From NCBI GenBank assembly GCA_039932095.1, contig JBDTQR010000244.1, positions 1 through 6,090 on the forward strand: a stretch of DNA of 6,090 nucleotides, in the 5' to 3' direction. The translations under genes were made by a program, and so were the position numbers. Below are positions 4,826 through 6,090 of this stretch, one piece after another. Under the pieces are notes generated by a model that ran no database searches, was not told the origin of the DNA, and saw nothing but the letters and a program-made list of their open reading frames with translations. The DNA is from Stagnihabitans sp039932095. Lineage in GTDB: Bacteria > Pseudomonadota > Alphaproteobacteria > Rhodobacterales > Rhodobacteraceae. Position 1 is the stretch's first letter, and each line of letters begins with the position of its first letter.

Positions 4826-6090
4826 ATGGCTTTGCAAACGATGAGCGCTCCAGATCCCGCTTTAACTGTTCCAGTCCGAAGCCTTTCGGACCGGCTCAAC
4901 CAAAACTGCTTTTGTGTCACACTCGACGTCGGGTCGCTTTGCGATGCGCTCGAGCACGAGTCCAGCGATTCTACGTTCTACGAGACATTCATTCGTCCGA
5001 AGGCCCATTTGTTCTCGAGCGTGCCGGTGTTTGTCTCTGCCGCAGAGGTGGAACAGATGCAGAAGGTAGTGGCAACCATAGAAACAACAGCCAAGCTGGA
5101 TGCCTACCAAGCCGCAGTTCTGTCATGGGCACCAGAAATCTCGCGAAAGGACTACGGCCCGATGGGTGCGTTGATGGGCTACGACTTCCATCTTGGCGAA
5201 GACGGTGCCCGGTTGATCGAGATTAACACCAACGCCGGCGGTGCATTTCTCAATGCCCTTCTTGCAAGGGCACAGCGCGCTTGCTGTGCGGAAATGGACA
5301 TTCCGATCGGGACGCAAACCTTTGAGGACGTGGCGGTTCGCATGTTCCAGGATGAGTGGATCCAACAGCGGAGAACTGGAACCCTGCGTCGGATTGCCAT
5401 CGTCGACGACAGTCCCGAAGAACAATATCTCTATCCCGAATTCGTGCTTGCGCGGCAAGTTCTGGCTGCACGCGGTGTGGACGTGGTGATCGCGGATGCC
5501 AGCCAGCTTCGCTATGAGGGCGGTCATCTGATTGCCCAAGGGGAGCCAATTGACCTTGTTTACAACCGCGTCACCGATTTTGCATTTGATCACCCCAAAC
5601 ACTCGGCGCTACGAGAAGCCTACCAAGATGGCGCGGTGGTCGTAACGCCAAATCCGCACAACCACGCCTTGCTTGCCGACAAGCGCAACCTTGCGTTGCT
5701 GTCCGATCCGGCGATGCTTGAAGCTTGGGGCCTGGAGCCAGACCTTCTGGCTGACCTCAAGTCCGTACCGCGTACTGTCATCGTCACTCGTGAAATCGCC
5801 GACGACCTATGGAAGTCGCGCAAGGACTTGTTCTTCAAACCGACAGGCGGACATGGCGGAAAGGCAGTTTACCGGGGAGATAAGGTGACAAAACGCGTCT
5901 GGGCGGACATCGAGCAAGGCGGCTATGTGGCCCAGACACTGGTCCGGCCAAGTGAACGCATGATCAAAATCGATGGAATACCCCAGATGCGCAAGGTGGA
6001 CGTCCGGCTCTACACTTATGACAGTCATATGCTTTTGGTGGCTGCGCGTCTTTACCAAGGTCAGACCACAAATTTCAGGACTCCTGGGGG
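4826..6090 (+). CDS. ATP-grasp superfamily protein, probable amide/peptide ligase (partial, 3' end outside window)
   Basis: The frame is open from 4802 to the window edge. ATG codons at 4826 and 4841 are both in frame and neither has a clear ribosome binding site. Residue numbers here count from 4841, giving 416 visible residues. ATP-grasp enzymes activate a carboxylate as an acyl-phosphate and join it to an amine or thiol. Visible signs are LIEINTNAGG (125-134), an acidic/asparagine cluster of the metal-binding type; a central Rossmann-like part with RRIAIVDD (183-190); LVYNRVTDF (239-247); the nucleotide-binding FFKPTGGHGGKAV (331-343) with K333 and a glycine-rich loop; and KVDVRLYTYD (385-394), then ARLYQGQTTNFRTPG at the edge. 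The order, with EIN before the glycine loop, suggests a glutathionylspermidine synthase-like or rearranged ATP-grasp fold. There is no signal peptide, so it is probably cytosolic. The substrate is unknown, and I cannot equate it with glutathione synthetase. Confidence 0.83.
   Translation, partial: MALQTMSAPDPALTVPVRSLSDRLNQNCFCVTLDVGSLCDALEHESSDSTFYETFIRPKAHLFSSVPVFVSAAEVEQMQKVVATIETTAKLDAYQAAVLSWAPEISRKDYGPMGALMGYDFHLGEDGARLIEINTNAGGAFLNALLARAQRACCAEMDIPIGTQTFEDVAVRMFQDEWIQQRRTGTLRRIAIVDDSPEEQYLYPEFVLARQVLAARGVDVVIADASQLRYEGGHLIAQGEPIDLVYNRVTDFAFDHPKHSALREAYQDGAVVVTPNPHNHALLADKRNLALLSDPAMLEAWGLEPDLLADLKSVPRTVIVTREIADDLWKSRKDLFFKPTGGHGGKAVYRGDKVTKRVWADIEQGGYVAQTLVRPSERMIKIDGIPQMRKVDVRLYTYDSHMLLVAARLYQGQTTNFRTPG

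Noticed and set aside
5123..5602. A 159-residue reverse frame opposite the ATP-grasp gene
   Set aside because: The forward frame is continuous for over 1,200 bases and carries ATP-grasp motifs, so the reverse frame is a shadow.
1..6090. CRISPR array, tRNA, rRNA, insertion sequence ends or transposase
   Set aside because: No regularly spaced repeats, cloverleaf-like segments, terminal inverted repeats or transposase motifs were seen by eye.

Overview
The window is a GC-rich proteobacterial accessory segment. The N-terminus of its Rieske protein (RRDFLYYATAGA) looks alphaproteobacterial; the lineage is inferred from protein style only. It carries redox and membrane genes in two blocks that converge around position 3,500-3,680.

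The left block (1-3479) lies entirely on the + strand. It starts with the C-terminal end of a small membrane protein (SPW-repeat-like). Next come a membrane-anchored mono-heme cytochrome c (181-744), an 86-residue histidine-rich one-helix protein (842-1102), and a DHA1-type MFS transporter (1169-2415). The MFS gene is split by a one-base frameshift at about 1438. A poorly coding 500-base stretch follows, with two well-placed ribosome binding sites but no recognisable product. The block ends with a complete bc1-type Rieske iron-sulfur protein (2916-3479). No cytochrome b or c1 gene lies next to it.

The right block starts at a divergent intergenic region (4477-4825). A DUF4396 membrane protein (4476-3679) reads leftward. 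An ATP-grasp ligase-like protein (4826 or 4841 to beyond 6090) reads rightward and is cut by the window edge. Between them lies a probable gene remnant whose frame can be restored by adding two single bases. A 12-base sequence, GCGTCTGACCCG, occurs once near each of the two divergent starts.

Functionally, the left block could move electrons at the membrane: the Rieske protein and cytochrome c are both one-electron carriers. It also carries an export pump and a His-rich, possibly metal-binding protein. A metal or oxidative-stress role is plausible but not shown by the sequence. The ATP-grasp enzyme probably makes an amide or peptide bond, with an unknown substrate. Three independent places can be repaired by adding one base each, so either the region is decaying or the assembly has single-base deletion errors.
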